From Kumtagia sp964244725 (lineage in GTDB: Bacteria > Pseudomonadota > Alphaproteobacteria > Rhizobiales > Rhizobiaceae), in assembly GCA_964244725.1 (NCBI GenBank), contig CAXTJQ010000017.1, positions 15,272 through 79,271 of the forward strand: a stretch of 64,000 bases of DNA. The letters are read 5' to 3'. The notes below the pieces were generated by a model. It saw nothing but the letters and a program-made list of their open reading frames with translations, searched no databases and had not been told where the DNA came from. The stretch's first letter is position 1, and each line of letters starts with the position of its first letter. Both the position numbers and the translations under genes were made by a program. Shown piece after piece: positions 44,795 through 54,266 of the stretch.

Positions 44795-45859
44795 ATGTCG
44801 ACCGCTCAGGAATTCGAAAAGGGTCTCGACCAAAGCGATCGCAGCGTCGCTTCGTTCGAAAAGGAAAGCGTTCCGTTTCTGAGGCGCGCGCAACATTTTC
44901 TCCATTCGACTCCGGCCGCCGTGCCGCTTATCGTCCTGATCGTCGCCATCATCGTTTTCGGTCTGTCGATCGGAGGAAGGTTCTTTTCTTCGTACACTCT
45001 GACGCTGATCCTGCAGCAGATCGCCATCGTCGGCATTCTGGGCGCGGCTCAGACGCTCGTCATCCTGACCGCCGGCATCGACCTGTCGATTGGCGTCATC
45101 ATGGTGATATCCGCGGTCGTGATGGGCAATTGCGCCGTGACCTACGGCTTGCCGGCGCCGCTGGCCATCGTGATCGGTCTTGCCGCCGGAACGCTTTGCG
45201 GCCTGCTTAACGGTTTCCTGGTCGCTTTCATGAAGCTGCCGCCTTTCATCGTGACGCTCGGCACATGGAATATCGTCATGGCGACGAACTTCATCTATTC
45301 CGCAAACGAAACCATTCGAGATACGGACGTGGATGCAGTGGCTCCGCTGCTGCATCTCTTCGGCACGACTTTCAAGCTCGGATCCGCCGTCCTGACACTC
45401 GGGGTGGTTGCGATGGTGCTTCTGGTCGCGCTTCTCTGGTATGTCCTCAATCACACCGCGTGGGGACGCCACGTCTATGCCGTCGGCGACGATGCCGAAG
45501 CGGCGAAGCTCTCGGGCATCCAGACCAAGAAGGTCCTGCTCGCTGTCTATGGCATCTCGGGGCTGATCGCAGCCTTCGCAGCCTGGGTCTCGATCGGCCG
45601 GAACGGCTCGGTTTCACCCTCCTCGGCCGTCACCGACTACAATTTGCAGGCCATTACCGCGACCGTGATCGGCGGCATCTCGCTGTTCGGCGGGCGCGGG
45701 TCGATCCTCGGCACCTTGTTCGGCGCCATGATAGTCGGCGTCGTCTCGATGGGACTGAACATGCTCGGCGCCGATCCGCAGTGGAAGGTCCTTCTCACCG
45801 GCGTGCTGATCATCGGCGCCGTCGCGATCGATCAGTGGATCAGAAAGGTTGCAGGATAA
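44795..45859 (+). CDS. frcC: Fructose-type ABC transporter permease
   Basis: A 354-residue membrane protein of the ribose/fructose (RbsC-like) permease family. The N-terminal tail is soluble (MSTAQEFEKGLDQSD), then about ten hydrophobic segments, with the conserved LGAAQTLVILTAGIDLSIG, PFIVTLGTWNIVMA and ALLWYVLNHTAWGRHVYAVGDD. It ends with TAATG, so its stop overlaps the start of frcA. Confidence 0.94.
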   Translation: MSTAQEFEKGLDQSDRSVASFEKESVPFLRRAQHFLHSTPAAVPLIVLIVAIIVFGLSIGGRFFSSYTLTLILQQIAIVGILGAAQTLVILTAGIDLSIGVIMVISAVVMGNCAVTYGLPAPLAIVIGLAAGTLCGLLNGFLVAFMKLPPFIVTLGTWNIVMATNFIYSANETIRDTDVDAVAPLLHLFGTTFKLGSAVLTLGVVAMVLLVALLWYVLNHTAWGRHVYAVGDDAEAAKLSGIQTKKVLLAVYGISGLIAAFAAWVSIGRNGSVSPSSAVTDYNLQAITATVIGGISLFGGRGSILGTLFGAMIVGVVSMGLNMLGADPQWKVLLTGVLIIGAVAIDQWIRKVAG

Positions 45860-46641
45860 TGACTCGCCAACCTCTTCTCACGGCGCGCGGACTGGTCAAG
45901 CGCTACGGTCGCGTGACCGCTCTCGACAATGCAGATTTCGATCTCTACCCGGGTGAAATCCTCGCCGTCATCGGCGACAATGGCGCCGGCAAGTCGTCGC
46001 TTATCAAGGCCATCTCCGGCGCGGTGACGCCGGATGAAGGCGAGATCAGACTGGAAGGGAAGTCGGTCAACTTCAAATCGCCGATGGAAGCGCGGGAAGC
46101 CGGCATCGAAACCGTCTACCAGAATCTCGCCCTGTCGCCCGCGCTGTCGATCGCCGACAATATGTTTCTCGGACGCGAAATCAGGAGGCCAGGCGTCCTG
46201 GGCTCCGTGTTCCGCATGCTTGACCGTCCTGCGATGGAGAAGCGGGCCCGCGACAAGCTGACGGAACTCGGCCTCATGACCATCCAGAACATCGGCCAGG
46301 CTGTCGAAACCCTGTCCGGCGGCCAACGCCAAGGCGTTGCGGTGGCGCGCGCTGCGGCCTTCGGGTCGAAGGTCGTCATCATGGACGAACCGACCGCCGC
46401 GCTTGGCGTCAAGGAATCGCGCCGCGTGCTCGAACTGATCCTTGACGTGAAGAAGCGCGGCCTGCCGATCGTTCTGATTTCGCACAACATGCCGCATGTT
46501 TTCGAAGTCGCGGACCGCATCCACATCCACCGTCTCGGACGGCGCCTGTGTACGGTGGACCCGGCGCAAATCTCGATGTCCGACGCCGTCGCGTTGATGA
46601 CCGGGGCGATGAAGCCTCCCGAAGAAGCGCTGGCGGCTTAG
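45859..46641 (+). CDS. frcA: Fructose-type ABC transporter ATP-binding protein
   Basis: A 260-residue single-ATPase protein. It has Walker A GDNGAGKSS near residue 40, signature VETLSGGQRQGVAVARAAAFG, Walker B VVIMDEPTAALGV and H-loop LISHNM. FrcA-type ATPases are single-domain, unlike RbsA. It starts inside the frcC stop codon. This completes frcBCA. Confidence 0.94.
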   Translation: MTRQPLLTARGLVKRYGRVTALDNADFDLYPGEILAVIGDNGAGKSSLIKAISGAVTPDEGEIRLEGKSVNFKSPMEAREAGIETVYQNLALSPALSIADNMFLGREIRRPGVLGSVFRMLDRPAMEKRARDKLTELGLMTIQNIGQAVETLSGGQRQGVAVARAAAFGSKVVIMDEPTAALGVKESRRVLELILDVKKRGLPIVLISHNMPHVFEVADRIHIHRLGRRLCTVDPAQISMSDAVALMTGAMKPPEEALAA

Positions 46642-46774
46642 ACCTGTCACGCGACCGAAAGGCCACATGGCTTTAATCGATTGAACATCCTGCCCGATCG
46701 GCTAGCATGGCTTGGGGAGGAGACCGGGCAGGCGCTATCGCCGTCCGGAGCTGAATTTCGTTACAGGACACATC

Positions 46775-49240
46775 ATGTTGAGCGCCATGGCATCGGAAAT
46801 GACAGACGCGAACCGCCCCTCCGACCCCAAATCCCTCGCACGCGAAATCCTGACCGTGCTTCGCTACCGCGTTGGCAAGGATCCGACCGTGGCGACCCCG
46901 CATGACTGGCTGACCGCCTCGATCAAGGTCGTCGGCGACCGCATCATCGACAGCTGGATCGGCTCGACCAAGCAATCCTATGATGGGCACAAGAAGCGCG
47001 TCTATTATCTGTCGCTCGAGTTCCTGATCGGCCGCCTCATGCGCGACGCCTTCTCGAACATGGGCATGATGGACGAAATGCGCGAGGCGCTTACAACCCT
47101 CGGCGTCGATCTTGATCTAATCTCGGCGCTCGAGCCGGACGCAGCGCTCGGCAATGGCGGCCTGGGTCGTCTCGCGGCCTGCTTCATGGAGAGCATGGCG
47201 ACCGTCGGCGTTCCCGCGCATGGCTATGGCATCCGCTACGTCAACGGCATGTTCCGCCAGGAAATTCGCGACGGCTATCAGGTGGAGTTGCCTGAGACGT
47301 GGCTCGACCATGGCAATCCCTGGGAGTTCGAGCGCCGCGAGCGGGCCTTCGAAGTCGGCTTCGGCGGCAGCGTCGAATCGGTGACCGACAGGACAGGCCG
47401 CCTCGAGCGCCACGTCTGGAAGCCGCAGGAGCGAGTCCTGGCCGTCGCCTACGACACGCCGGTCGTCGGCTGGCGGGGCGAGCACGTCAATACGCTCCGA
47501 CTGTGGTCCGGCTTCCCGATCGACCCGATCCTACTCGCCGCCTTCAATGCGGGCGACCACATCGGCGCGTTGAGCGAAAGCAACAAGGCGGATGCTCTTT
47601 CGCGCGTGCTCTATCCCGCCGATTCGAGCGTCGCCGGCCAAGAACTGCGGCTGCGCCAGGAATTCTTTTTCACCACGGCCTCTCTTCAGGACATCCTGCA
47701 GCGCCACACCAGCGTCTTCCACGATCTTTCCACGCTGCCCGACCAGGCGGCGATTCATTTGAACGACACCCATCCCGCGGTGGCCATCGCCGAGATGATG
47801 CGCCTGCTTATGGATGTTCACGGCGTGGATTTCGACGAGGCCTGGCGCATCACCAAGGGCACCTTCGCCTACACTAACCACACGCTCCTGCCGGAAGCGC
47901 TGGAAAGCTGGCCGGTGCCGCTTTTCGAGCGCCTGCTGCCGCGTCACATGCAGATCGTTTATGCCATAAATGCGCAGATCCTGATAGAAGCGCGCGCATC
48001 TGGCCATTTCGACGAAGATCAGATCCGTCATATCTCGCTGATCCAGGAAGACGGCGACCGCCGGGTGCGCATGGGCAACCTCGCCTTCGTCGGCTCGCAC
48101 TCCATCAACGGCGTGTCCGCGCTGCACACGGACCTGATGAAGCAGACCGTGTTCGCCGACCTGCACAGGCTCTATCCTGATCGCATCAACAACAAGACCA
48201 ACGGCATCACGCAGCGGCGCTGGCTTTTTCAGAGCAATCCGGGCCTATCCTCGCTGATCGGAGAGGCGATCGGCCAAGGCTACCGCGACGACATCGATCT
48301 TTTGAAGAATCTGGATGCTTTCGCCGACGACGCCGCCTTCCGCGAAAAGTTCGCCGCGGTCAAACGCGACAACAAGGAAAAATTGGCGTCGATGGTGGCC
48401 GAACGGCTCGGCGTCCGCATCGATCCGTCTGCCTTGTTCGATATCCAGATCAAGCGAATTCACGAATACAAGCGGCAACTCCTCAACATCGTCGAGGCGG
48501 TGGCGCTCTACGATCAGATCCGGTCGCATCCGGAACGCGAATGGATGCCGCGCGTCAAGTTCTTCGGCGGCAAGGCCGCGCCAAGCTACCACAATGCCAA
48601 GCTGATTATCAAACTCGCCAATGATGTAGCCCGCGTGGTCAACCACGATCCCGCCGTGCGTGGCCTGCTCAAGGTCGTCTTCATGCCGAATTACAATGTC
48701 TCGATGGCGGAGGTCATGATGCCGGCCGCCGACCTCTCGGAACAGATCTCGACGGCAGGCATGGAGGCGTCTGGCACCGGGAACATGAAGTTCGCGTTGA
48801 ACGGCGCGTTGACGATCGGCACGCTGGACGGCGCCAACGTCGAAATCAAGGAATGCGTCGGAGACCAAAACATCTTCATCTTCGGCCTGACCGCCGAAGA
48901 GGTCGCCAAGCGCCGCGCCGACGGCTATCAGCCGCGCGCCGCGATCGAGAACTCGCCTGAACTGTCCCAGGCCCTTTCGGCGATTTCGTCGGGCGTCTTT
49001 TCTCCGGACGATCCGGGCCGCTACCGCGACCTGATTGACGGTCTCTACCGCCACGATTGGTTCCTTGTCGCGGGCGACTTCGACGCCTATGCCGACATGC
49101 AACGGCAGGTGGACAACGTCTGGAAAAACAGTCCGGACTGGTATGCCCGCGCGATCCGAAACGTGGCGCGAGTCGGATGGTTCTCGTCGGACCGCACGAT
49201 CCGTCAGTATGCGAAAGAAATTTGGGACATACCCCTGTGA
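46775..49240 (+). CDS. glgP: Glycogen phosphorylase
   Basis: An 821-residue GT35 enzyme releasing glucose-1-phosphate from glycogen. It shows VYYLSLEFLIGRLMRDAF, the nucleotide/sugar-site ALGNGGLGRLAACFMESMA, and the PLP-lysine region GTGNMKFALNGALTIGTLDGANVEI. The start is uncertain between 46775, 46787 and 46799; 46775 has an AGGA upstream. It is the first gene of the glycogen operon, 133 bp after frcA. Confidence 0.95.
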   Translation: MLSAMASEMTDANRPSDPKSLAREILTVLRYRVGKDPTVATPHDWLTASIKVVGDRIIDSWIGSTKQSYDGHKKRVYYLSLEFLIGRLMRDAFSNMGMMDEMREALTTLGVDLDLISALEPDAALGNGGLGRLAACFMESMATVGVPAHGYGIRYVNGMFRQEIRDGYQVELPETWLDHGNPWEFERRERAFEVGFGGSVESVTDRTGRLERHVWKPQERVLAVAYDTPVVGWRGEHVNTLRLWSGFPIDPILLAAFNAGDHIGALSESNKADALSRVLYPADSSVAGQELRLRQEFFFTTASLQDILQRHTSVFHDLSTLPDQAAIHLNDTHPAVAIAEMMRLLMDVHGVDFDEAWRITKGTFAYTNHTLLPEALESWPVPLFERLLPRHMQIVYAINAQILIEARASGHFDEDQIRHISLIQEDGDRRVRMGNLAFVGSHSINGVSALHTDLMKQTVFADLHRLYPDRINNKTNGITQRRWLFQSNPGLSSLIGEAIGQGYRDDIDLLKNLDAFADDAAFREKFAAVKRDNKEKLASMVAERLGVRIDPSALFDIQIKRIHEYKRQLLNIVEAVALYDQIRSHPEREWMPRVKFFGGKAAPSYHNAKLIIKLANDVARVVNHDPAVRGLLKVVFMPNYNVSMAEVMMPAADLSEQISTAGMEASGTGNMKFALNGALTIGTLDGANVEIKECVGDQNIFIFGLTAEEVAKRRADGYQPRAAIENSPELSQALSAISSGVFSPDDPGRYRDLIDGLYRHDWFLVAGDFDAYADMQRQVDNVWKNSPDWYARAIRNVARVGWFSSDRTIRQYAKEIWDIPL

Positions 49241-49299
49241 TTTGATTGCAAGAATGCCGTCATAAGAGCAGCTTGGAATCAGGGAGGAAATGTCCGGGA

Positions 49300-51516
49300 A
49301 TGAAAAAGGCGCGACCGTCCGCCGCGATCGACAAATCGCCGCCTGTCGTTTCTGAAGGAGACGTGGCGGCAATCGCGTCAGGCGCGCACGGCGATCCGTT
49401 CGCCGTACTCGGGATTCAGGCCGCTGGGTCAGGATTTGTTGCGCGTGGGTTCATTCCTCATGCCGAAACGGTCGCGGCCCATACGCTGCAGGGAAAATTC
49501 GTCGGAGACCTGGCCCGGCGCGCCGGCACGGATTTTTTCGAAGGCGCGGTCGATGTCCTGAAACGGCAGCCGCTGAAATATCATGCGCGCAATGCGGGCG
49601 GCGAGTGGTGGATCACCGATCCTTATTCTTTCGGTCCGGTACTCGGGCCGATGGACGATTATTTCATGGCCGAGGGGTCGCACCTGCGGCTGTTCGACAA
49701 GCTCGGCGCCCACCGGATGGACCACGAAGGGGCAAAGGGCGTACATTTCGCGGTCTGGGCGCCCAATGCGCGGCGCGTCTCGGTCGTCGGCGACTTCAAC
49801 GAATGGGATGGCCGCCGCAATCCAATGCGGCTGCGCCAGGATGCCGGCATCTGGGAGATATTCCTCCCCGATCTCGGCGCGGGCCATGCCTACAAATACG
49901 AGATCGTCGGCCCGCATGGCGATACCCTTCCGTTGAAGGCGGACCCCTTTGCCTTCAGGTCGGAACTGCGCCCGGCGACCGCGTCTGTCGTGTCGGATCC
50001 GATCGATCATGTCTGGGGCGACGCGGCGCACCGCGCGCACTGGAGCAAGGCCAATGTCCGGCGCGAGCCGATGTCGATCTACGAGGTGCATGCCGGCTCC
50101 TGGCAGCGCAGCGACGATGGCGCCTTCCTGTCCTGGGACGAGATGGCCGACCGCCTGATCCCGTATGTGGTCGATACCGGCTTTACCCATATCGAGTTGA
50201 TGCCGATCACCGAACATCCCTACGACCCCTCCTGGGGCTACCAGACGACAGGCCTCTACGCGCCGACCGCGCGGTTCGGGGACCCCGAAAGCTTCGCCCG
50301 TTTCGTCGACGGGGCGCACCGGGCCGGCATTGGCGTCATTCTCGACTGGGTTCCGGCCCATTTTCCGGTCGACGAGCATGGCCTGATCTGGTTCGACGGC
50401 ACGGCGCTCTACGAGCATGCCGACCCGCGCAAGGGCTTCCACCCCGACTGGAACACGGCGATCTACAATTTCGGCCGGCTGGAGGTCGTTAGCTTCCTGG
50501 TCAACAACGCCCTGTTCTGGGCGGAAAAATATCACCTCGACGGGCTGCGCGTCGATGCAGTAGCTTCGATGCTCTACCTCGACTATTCGCGTAAGGAAGG
50601 CGAATGGATCCCCAACGAGTTCGGCGGCCGCGAGAATCTCGAGGCGGTCAAATTCCTGCAAAAGATGAATGTCGCGGTCTACGGCGCCTACCCGGGTGTC
50701 GTGACCATCGCCGAGGAGTCCACTTCATGGCCCAAGGTCTCGCAGCCCGTCTACGAAGGCGGGCTCGGCTTCGGCTTCAAGTGGAACATGGGGTTCATGC
50801 ACGACACGCTGGAATATTTCGCCAAGGAAGCCGTGCATCGCAAATTCCACCACGATCAGATCACCTTCGGCCTGGTTTATGCGTTTAACGAAAACTTCGT
50901 TTTGCCGCTGAGCCATGACGAGGTCGTGCACGGCAAGGGAACCTTGCTGACGAAAATGGCGGGCGACGAGTGGCAAAAATTCGCAACGCTGCGCGCCTAC
51001 TATGCGTTCATGTGGGGTTATCCGGGCAAAAAGCTTCTGTTCATGGGCCAGGAATTCGCGCAGCGGAATGAATGGAGCGAGGCGCACGGTCTCGACTGGT
51101 ATCTTCTCGACCAGGCGCCGCATCGCGCGGTTCGGGCCGTCATACGGGATCTGAACTACCTCTACAGGTCACGTCCCGCCCTTCACGAGCGCGATTGCGA
51201 GCCAGAAGGTTTCCAGTGGCTCATCGCCGACGACCGCGAGAACTCCGTCTTCGCTTGGTCGCGCAGCGCCCCCAATCACACGCCGATCGTGGTCATATGC
51301 AATTTCACGCCCGTTGCGCGCCGAGACTATCGCGTGCCGATGCCGATGGCGGGAGGATGGCGCGAAATCATCAACACCGATGCGGCCGAGTATGGCGGGT
51401 CCGGGCACGGCAACGGTGGACACGTTCAAGCGGTTTCGGAAGGGGAAGGCGACGCGCGGGCAACGATGCTTCTGCCGCCGTTGAGTACTGTGATGCTGGA
51501 ATTCGCCGGCGAATAG
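49300..51516 (+). CDS. glgB: 1,4-alpha-glucan branching enzyme
   Basis: A 738-residue GH13 branching enzyme with an N-terminal CBM48 domain (VHFAVWAPNARRVSVVGDFNEWDGRRNPM is split here by the 20-residue rule; the key part is VVGDFNEWDG). The catalytic barrel has the GH13 region II DGLRVDAVASML with the nucleophile Asp, and region III with the acid Glu in VTIAEESTSW. Region IV is LPLSHDEVVHGK. The start at 49300 is preceded at some distance by AGGGAGGA. Confidence 0.96.
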   Translation: MKKARPSAAIDKSPPVVSEGDVAAIASGAHGDPFAVLGIQAAGSGFVARGFIPHAETVAAHTLQGKFVGDLARRAGTDFFEGAVDVLKRQPLKYHARNAGGEWWITDPYSFGPVLGPMDDYFMAEGSHLRLFDKLGAHRMDHEGAKGVHFAVWAPNARRVSVVGDFNEWDGRRNPMRLRQDAGIWEIFLPDLGAGHAYKYEIVGPHGDTLPLKADPFAFRSELRPATASVVSDPIDHVWGDAAHRAHWSKANVRREPMSIYEVHAGSWQRSDDGAFLSWDEMADRLIPYVVDTGFTHIELMPITEHPYDPSWGYQTTGLYAPTARFGDPESFARFVDGAHRAGIGVILDWVPAHFPVDEHGLIWFDGTALYEHADPRKGFHPDWNTAIYNFGRLEVVSFLVNNALFWAEKYHLDGLRVDAVASMLYLDYSRKEGEWIPNEFGGRENLEAVKFLQKMNVAVYGAYPGVVTIAEESTSWPKVSQPVYEGGLGFGFKWNMGFMHDTLEYFAKEAVHRKFHHDQITFGLVYAFNENFVLPLSHDEVVHGKGTLLTKMAGDEWQKFATLRAYYAFMWGYPGKKLLFMGQEFAQRNEWSEAHGLDWYLLDQAPHRAVRAVIRDLNYLYRSRPALHERDCEPEGFQWLIADDRENSVFAWSRSAPNHTPIVVICNFTPVARRDYRVPMPMAGGWREIINTDAAEYGGSGHGNGGHVQAVSEGEGDARATMLLPPLSTVMLEFAGE

Positions 51517-51552
51517 AGATCGTACTTTGTACCGGTTTGGGAGGATGACGCT

Positions 51553-52812
51553 ATGGAGCCGAAAAGGAACCAGCCGCTGGCGCGCGACGCGATGGCGTAT
51601 GTGCTCGCGGGCGGCCGCGGCAGTCGCCTCAAGGAACTGACGGACCGGCGCGCTAAGCCCGCTGTTTATTTTGGCGGCAAGACGCGCATCATCGACTTCG
51701 CGCTGTCGAACGCGTTGAACTCGGGCATCAGGCGTCTCGCCGTGGCGACCCAGTACAAGGCGCATTCGCTGATCCGCCATTTGCAGCGCGGCTGGAACTT
51801 TCTTCGCCCCGAACGCAACGAGAGCTTCGACATCCTGCCGGCCAGCCAGCGCGTCTCGGAGACGCAATGGTACGAAGGTACGGCCGACGCCGTGTACCAG
51901 AACATCGACATCATCGAGGCCTATGGACCGGAATACATGGTCATCCTGGCCGGGGACCACATCTACAAGATGGACTACGAACTCATGCTGCGCCAGCACG
52001 TCGATGCCGGAGCGGACGTGACCGTCGGATGCCTGGAAGTTCCGCGCATGGAAGCGACGGGTTTTGGCGTGATGCATGTCGACGAACAGGATCAGATCAT
52101 CTCGTTCATCGAGAAGCCGGCCGATCCCCCCGGTATTCCCGGCAGTCCGGAGCTTGCGCTCGCCTCGATGGGTATCTACGTCTTCAGGACGAAATTCCTG
52201 ATGGACCAGCTTCGCCGCGACGCTGCGGACGCAGGCTCCAGCAGGGACTTCGGCAAGGACATCATTCCTTACATTGTCGAACACGGAAAGGCGGTCGCGC
52301 ACCGCTTCGCCAAATCCTGCGTCCGCTCGACCATGGAGAATGAGGCATATTGGCGCGACGTGGGAACGATCGACGCCTATTGGGAGGCCAATATCGACCT
52401 GACCGACATTACGCCGGAACTCGACCTCTACGACCGCGACTGGCCGATCTGGACCTATGCCGAATTGAAGCCGCCGGCAAAGTTCGTGCACGACGAGGAT
52501 GGGCGGCGCGGCATGGCGGTGTCGTCTCTGGTGGCGGGCGACTGCATCATCTCAGGCGCATCGCTGCGCCGCAGCCTGGTGTTCACCGGCGCACGCATCA
52601 ATTCCTATTCGTCGTTGAATGAAGTGGTCATGCTGCCCGATTGCATTGTCGGCCGGAACGTGAGGCTGAGGCGCGCGGTGCTCGACCACAGCGTCGTCAT
52701 CCCGGAAGGACTGGTCGTCGGCGAAGACCCGGTGCTGGACGCCAAACGGTTTCGGGTCTCCGAAAAGGGAATCTGCCTGATCACCCAGCCGATGATCGAC
52801 CGTCTGGAGTGA
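51553..52812 (+). CDS. glgC: Glucose-1-phosphate adenylyltransferase
   Basis: A 419-residue ADP-glucose pyrophosphorylase, the committed step of glycogen synthesis. The nucleotide-binding loop is LAGGRGSRLKELTDRRAKPAV near residue 20, with substrate segments WYEGTADAVYQN, ILAGDHIYKMDY and SFIEKP. The C-terminal left-handed helix domain carries allosteric control. A GGGAGG site precedes the ATG, and its stop lies 5 bp before the glgA start. Confidence 0.97.
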   Translation: MEPKRNQPLARDAMAYVLAGGRGSRLKELTDRRAKPAVYFGGKTRIIDFALSNALNSGIRRLAVATQYKAHSLIRHLQRGWNFLRPERNESFDILPASQRVSETQWYEGTADAVYQNIDIIEAYGPEYMVILAGDHIYKMDYELMLRQHVDAGADVTVGCLEVPRMEATGFGVMHVDEQDQIISFIEKPADPPGIPGSPELALASMGIYVFRTKFLMDQLRRDAADAGSSRDFGKDIIPYIVEHGKAVAHRFAKSCVRSTMENEAYWRDVGTIDAYWEANIDLTDITPELDLYDRDWPIWTYAELKPPAKFVHDEDGRRGMAVSSLVAGDCIISGASLRRSLVFTGARINSYSSLNEVVMLPDCIVGRNVRLRRAVLDHSVVIPEGLVVGEDPVLDAKRFRVSEKGICLITQPMIDRLE

Positions 52813-52817
52813 CGGCG

Positions 52818-54263
52818 ATGCAGGTTCTGGCCGTCGCGCCCGAAATCTTTCCGCTGATCAAGACGGGTGGCCTTGCCGACGTCACCGGCGCCTTGCCGAT
52901 CGCCCTGGCAGGTCTAGGCGTCACGACCCGCACGTTGATGCCCGGTTATCCGGCTGTGATGAAAGCCTTCAAGAAGAAGAAGGCCATGCACAGCTATTCG
53001 GTCTTGCAGAGCGGCAAGGCGACCGTTTATTCAACGCGCATCGGTGCGCTGGATTTGCTCGTCCTGGATGCGCCGCATTTATATGACCGCTACGGCGGCC
53101 CGTATGGCGACGCCAGCGGCAATGATTGGGCGGACAACTGGAAACGTTTCGCCGCGCTCAGCCAAGTGGGGGCCGACATCGCGGCCGGCGCGATCAGGGG
53201 CTACTCGCCGGATCTCGTGCACGTCCACGACTGGCAATCGGCCTTGACCCTCGCCTATATGCGCTTCGGTCCCGCCGTGACCGTTCCATCGATCCTCACC
53301 GTGCATAACCTCGCGTTTCAGGGACAGTTCGGCGCCGCGATCTTTCCCCAGTTGGGCCTGCCGCCCCGGGCGATGGCGCTAGACGGCGTCGAGTATTATG
53401 GCGGCGTCGGCTATCTCAAGGCGGGCATCCAGTCGGCCTGGGCGATCACCACCGTGAGCCCGACCTACGCGCAGGAAATCCGGCTGCCGCAATTCGGCAT
53501 GGGCCTCGATGGCCTGATCAACAGCCGGGCCGTCGATCTCTTCGGCATCGTCAATGGAATCGATCCCGCGATCTGGAATCCGGAGACCGATCCGCATCTG
53601 GTGGCGAACTACACAGCCTCGACGCTCGAGGCGCGTGAAGCCAACCGGCTGGCCGTGGAGACCCGTTTCGATCTCGCGCACGACGATCGCCCGATCGTCT
53701 GCGTCATCAGCCGGCTGACCTGGCAGAAGGGCATGGACGTGCTGGTCGGCGTTCTCGACGCCATCATCGCGGCAGGCGCCAAGCTCGCGGTGCTCGGTTC
53801 GGGCGATTCCGGACTCGAAGGTGCGCTCCTGGCGGCGGCGGCGCGCCATCGCGGAAGCGTTGGCGTCGTCGTCAGCTATGACGAATCGCTGTCGCACATC
53901 ATGCAGGGCGGCTGCGACGCTATCGCCATTCCCTCGCGTTTCGAACCGTGCGGGCTTACTCAATTGTACGGTCTTCGCTATGGCTGCGTGCCGCTGGTGG
54001 CGCGCACAGGCGGGCTGGCCGACACCATCGTCGATGCCAACGAGGCAGCTGTCGCGGCGGGTGTCGCGACGGGGATCGAGTTCGCGCCGGAAAGCGGGCC
54101 AGCGCTTCTGCATGCGGTGTCACGCGTGATCGAACTCCACCGCGACAAGGCGGCCTGGGCCGGAATACAGAAACAGGGAATGAAGGCCGAAGTCTCCTGG
54201 GACCGCAGCGCGGCGAAATATGCGAGGCTCTACCAGGCGCTCCTGGCGCGAAAGGCAGCCTGA
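52818..54263 (+). CDS. glgA: Glycogen synthase (ADP-glucose)
   Basis: A 481-residue GT5 synthase extending alpha-1,4-glucan from ADP-glucose. The N-terminal KTGGLADV motif is at 15-22, with VHVHDWQSALTLAYM and the C-terminal PSRFEPCGLTQLYGLRYGC and RTGGLADTI. The short spacing from glgC (5 bp) indicates translational coupling. Confidence 0.97.
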   Translation: MQVLAVAPEIFPLIKTGGLADVTGALPIALAGLGVTTRTLMPGYPAVMKAFKKKKAMHSYSVLQSGKATVYSTRIGALDLLVLDAPHLYDRYGGPYGDASGNDWADNWKRFAALSQVGADIAAGAIRGYSPDLVHVHDWQSALTLAYMRFGPAVTVPSILTVHNLAFQGQFGAAIFPQLGLPPRAMALDGVEYYGGVGYLKAGIQSAWAITTVSPTYAQEIRLPQFGMGLDGLINSRAVDLFGIVNGIDPAIWNPETDPHLVANYTASTLEAREANRLAVETRFDLAHDDRPIVCVISRLTWQKGMDVLVGVLDAIIAAGAKLAVLGSGDSGLEGALLAAAARHRGSVGVVVSYDESLSHIMQGGCDAIAIPSRFEPCGLTQLYGLRYGCVPLVARTGGLADTIVDANEAAVAAGVATGIEFAPESGPALLHAVSRVIELHRDKAAWAGIQKQGMKAEVSWDRSAAKYARLYQALLARKAA

Positions 54264-54266
54264 CAC